Shown: piece by piece, positions 60,920 through 64,000 of the stretch
Numbering within the stretch: the first letter of the stretch is position 1
Layout of the letters: every line of letters begins with the position of its first letter
NCBI RefSeq assembly: GCF_040939455.1
Contig: NC_134122.1
Coordinates: forward strand, 28,055,501-28,119,500
From: Microcebus murinus
Lineage: Eukaryota > Chordata > Mammalia > Primates > Cheirogaleidae
DNA length: 64,000 nucleotides
Direction of reading: 5' to 3'
Notes under the pieces: model-generated
Database searches by the model: none
Told to the model about the DNA's origin: nothing
The model's input: only the letters and a program-made list of their open reading frames with translations
Position numbers and translations under genes: made by a program

Positions 60920-63050
60920 AAAAATCAGGAATGTATTAGATTTTGGCAAATGCTTTCCTGCATCAACTGAGACAATTATATGATTTTCCTTTCTTACTTT
61001 AATATGGTAAATTACAATGATGTTCAAAAGTTAAACGAACCCTACTTTTCTGGGATAAATCTCATTCATTTCTGAGCAAAGCAAAGCCTTGCTATTAAAA
61101 AAAAAAGAAAGAAAAAAATCTTGCTTCATGGTGATTATTGTATATTATCCTTTTAATACACAGTTGGATTCAATGTGCTAATATTTTCTCAGAATATTTT
61201 TATCTGTATTCATGAGACACATTGATCTATACTTCTCTCATAATGTCTTTGTCTGATTTTGGTATTATGGTAATGCTGGCCTTACAGAAAGAATTGAGAA
61301 ATATCCCTTCATCTTCATTTTTTTATAAGAGTTCATGTAGAATTGGCATTTATGTCTTAAATGTTTGGTGAATTCACCAGTGAAGCCATTAGGGAAGGTT
61401 TTTAACTACAACACCTGTTTGACAGAAGATTATGAGTCACGTTTGGTAATTTGTGTCTTTTAAGGACTTTGTGCATTACATCAATGTTGTCGAGTTTATT
61501 GGAATATTCTCTTATTATCCTTTTAATATCTGTAGAATCTGTAACAATGTCACCTCTCTCATTCCTGATGTTGGTAATGTATGTCTTCTTTTTTCCTACC
61601 TTTTTGGTTAAAGGTATATCATTTTATTGATATTCTCAAAGCACCAGCTTTTGCTCCTCCCAATAAGCACTGTTAGGGATGACAGTGATTGGTTTTTCTG
61701 TTGTTTTTAATTCCATTGCAATAATTTCTGCTCTGATTTTTATCATTTCCATTCTTCTGTTTACTTTGGGCTTTACTTGCTCTTCTTTTTCTAGTGTCTT
61801 AAGGTGGAAGCTGAGGTCATTGATTTGAGAAACTTCATCTTTCTCATAAACGTAGTCAGCGCTATAAATTTCCCTTTAAGTAATGTTTAAGCTGCATCTC
61901 ACAAATTCTGATATATTGTATTTGTCTTTTCATTACATTCAAAGTAGCTTCTAATTTCCTTTTTGGCTACTTCTTTGATTCATGTGTTATTGAGAAGTAT
62001 GTTATTTAGTTTCCCAACATTTTGGGATTCTTCCCAAGGATATTTTTGCTACTAATTGGTCAGACAATATATTTTGTATTATTTGAATACTTTGAATTTA
62101 TTGAAATTTGTTTTATGACCACCTTGATCTATCTTGAAAAATGTTCCACATACATTTAAAAAATGTGTATTCTGCAATTATTGAATGGAGTGTTCTATGA
62201 ATATCAGTCAGGTCAAACTAATTGATAATGTTACTCAAGTCTACCATACCCTTGCTGATTTATTGCCTATTTCTTCTAAAAATTATTAAAGGAAGGTATT
62301 GAAAACTGCAACTGTAATTGTGAATTTGTCTATTTCTCTTTGCAGCTCTATTTATTTTTGCTTAACATATTTTGAGGCTCTGTCATTAGGTGCATACATG
62401 TCTAGAATTGTTATGTCTTCCTGATGAACTGGCCTCTCTATTGTGAAGAAAAGACCTTCTTTATCTCTGCTAATATTCCTTGCTCTGAAATCTACTTTGA
62501 TACTAATATAGTCACTCCAGATTTCTTCTGACTAGTATTAACATATGTCTTTTTACATTCTTTCCCTTTAAATATACATGATTCTTTACATTTAATGTGT
62601 TTCTTGCAGCACATAGTTGGGTCTTGCTTTTCTTATCCAATCCAATCTGCCTTTTGATTAGGGTATTCAAACCATTTAGATTTAATGTGATTATTAATAT
62701 GATTAGGTTTCTGTCTATTATCTTGCTAATTGCTTTCTATTTGTCTGATTTGTTCTTTATTTTCCTCTTTTTGCGTTCTATAGGATTAATCAAATATTTT
62801 TATGATTCCACTTTATTTCCTTTACTGATTTATTGGCTATAAATCATTTATTTTAGTGGCTGCTTTAAGGTTTACAGTATACATATTTATCAGTCTACCT
62901 TTAAGTGATATCATACCATTTCACATATGTTCTAAGAACCATATAATAGTATATGTCTATTTCTCCCCTCCCAATTGTCACACTACTGTCATGCACTTTA
63001 CTTATGAATATGTTATAAACTCCACAATATATTATTTTTTGTCTGTTTAG
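60920..63050 (-). mobile_element. Old L1, minus strand, in the presumed TRIM4 intron
   Basis: Reverse ORF2 text: tttggcaaatgctttcctgc, then gtctgattttggtattatgg, then ttgatctatcttgaaaaatg, then cttttgattagggtattcaa. Highly decayed. At 61653-61683 it holds a foreign 31-base string from the TRIM4 intron. Confidence 0.78.
61653..61683 (+). repeat. 31-base copy of TRIM4 intron text inside an L1
   Basis: The string matches 60265-60295 (copy B) and 37096-37126 (copy A) on the same strand, with 2 mismatches in 31. The core ataagcactgttagggatga is exact. Neighbouring L1 text on both sides (caccagcttttg; gattggtttttctgtt) is ordinary, so the piece was inserted. Confidence 0.8.
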
Positions 63051-63054
63051 TCAA

Positions 63055-63505
63055 TTACTCTATTAGTCAGTATTCTCAACAGAAACATAATCAATAGGAT
63101 ATATATGTATGAATATGTATAGGAGATTTATTACAAGGAATTGGCTCATGTTATTATTGTCACTGGAAAGTCTAAATCTGTTGTGTCTGATGGCAGGCTC
63201 AAGACCCAATGTTCCAGTTCAAAGGCCATGAGGAAGAGCCAGTAACGCAGATGAAGTCCAAGGCAATCTGCTGTAGAATCCCCTCTTGCTCAGGGAAAAG
63301 GTCAGCCTTTCCTTCTGTTCAGGCCTTCAACTAACTGGATTAGGCCCACCCACATTATGGAGAGCAATCTACTTTACATGAGTCTGCTGATTTAAATGTT
63401 AATCTTATCCAAAAACATCCTCACAGAAACACCTAGAATAATTTTTGATCAAATACCTACGCACTCAATGGTCCAGTCGACACATAAATTTGCCCTCATA
63501 ATTAC
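63055..63505 (-). mobile_element. LTR-like interspersed repeat, minus strand
   Basis: Plus text: attagtcagtattctcaaca, then ggagatttattacaaggaat, then aggcccacccacattatgga, then gatttaaatgttaatcttat and cgacacataaatttgccctc. A common mammalian repeat. The inverted ends (tat..., ...ttgacacataaa) suggest an LTR. Family not assigned. Confidence 0.55.
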
Positions 63506-64000
63506 TTTTTAAAGAGATTCAAATAATGAAAAAAAGATACATTTATTCATGTCATTACCATTTCTGGTGCTCTTTTATTCCTTTAATAGACAAGATTTCC
63601 ATCTGGCATAATTTTCCATCTACCTGAACAGCTTTCTTTAACATTTCTTGAAGTAGTTTATTGTGGGTAAACTGTTTCTTTTAAGCCACAATGGATACCC
63701 TCCCCTCCATTTTCTCTACACCCTAGTTCATGCTGCTACCTCCACTTGGAAGAATATACCCCCATTTTCCACTTGGCAAGACACCTACTAATCCCTCAAA
63801 TGCCAGAATTCTCACCTGTGCTGTGAAAACATGCCCACCTCACCCCCCAAACAGAGTCCTTTCTCTGCACTTCTGTAACGTTCTATTCCTAACACTGACA
63901 AACGCTGACTCCTGCTAAATTACAGCAAGTGATATGTGTCTGTCTCTTGAATTTGCTTGTGAACTCCTAGAAAAAAGAGAACAGATCTCTCTTTTTGTAT
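63506..64000. other. Right edge; possible L2-like 3' text
   Basis: 63730-63990 resembles a worn L2 3' end (C/T-rich block, then cttgaatttgcttgtgaact). No gene or TRIM4 exon recognised. Confidence 0.4.

Overview
The window is nuclear DNA of a primate, most likely a strepsirrhine and probably a lemur. Three full-length Alu elements (44677-45013, 49485-49822, 57015-57352) carry the strepsirrhine-type middle region, and several LINE-1 3' ends are of a matching lineage. Old mammalian repeats (MIR, L2, MLT1, ERVL) fill much of the rest. No bacterial feature, CRISPR array, rRNA or tRNA gene was seen. Gene identities come from remembered family sequences, not from a search.

The gene content matches the human 7q22.1 interval that holds OR2AE1 and TRIM4, and all of it is on the minus strand. 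An intact olfactory receptor of the OR1-like class II type lies at 18145-19098, with a short broken piece of a second copy at 16366-16443. The OR2AE1 orthologue lies at 41163-42101. The terminal PRY-SPRY (B30.2) exon of TRIM4 is present twice, at 36414-37000 (copy A) and 59583-60169 (copy B), on either side of OR2AE1. Upstream TRIM4 exons were not found. For copy B they would lie beyond the right edge; copy A looks like a duplicated last exon with part of its intron.

Layout: 1-7.7 kb is mainly one near-full-length but broken L1. 7.7-13.1 kb is gene-free sequence with L2, MIR and an LTR. 13.1-20 kb is the OR1-like locus, cut up by L1 5' fragments. 20-36 kb is nested L1 remnants plus secondary copies of the flanks of the OR1-like locus (direct at 29.9-30.5 kb, inverted at 30.8-32.2 kb). 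35.2-37.4 kb is TRIM4 copy A. 38-40 kb is a long L2. 41-42 kb is OR2AE1. 43.4-44.5 kb is a decayed ERVL pol fragment. 45-59 kb is L1, Alu and MLT1 sequence. 59.3-60.5 kb is TRIM4 copy B, followed by more L1.

Most notable: the two TRIM4 copies differ at only 3 positions over 887 bp of exon and intron, while the adjoining duplicated flanks differ at roughly one position in nine. This is the pattern expected of recent gene conversion. A 31-base piece of the same TRIM4 intron, with two mismatches, also lies inside an old L1 1.4 kb from copy B. No wholly new molecular system is evident. The value of the window is in its rearrangement history and in a possible two-copy TRIM4 terminal exon.
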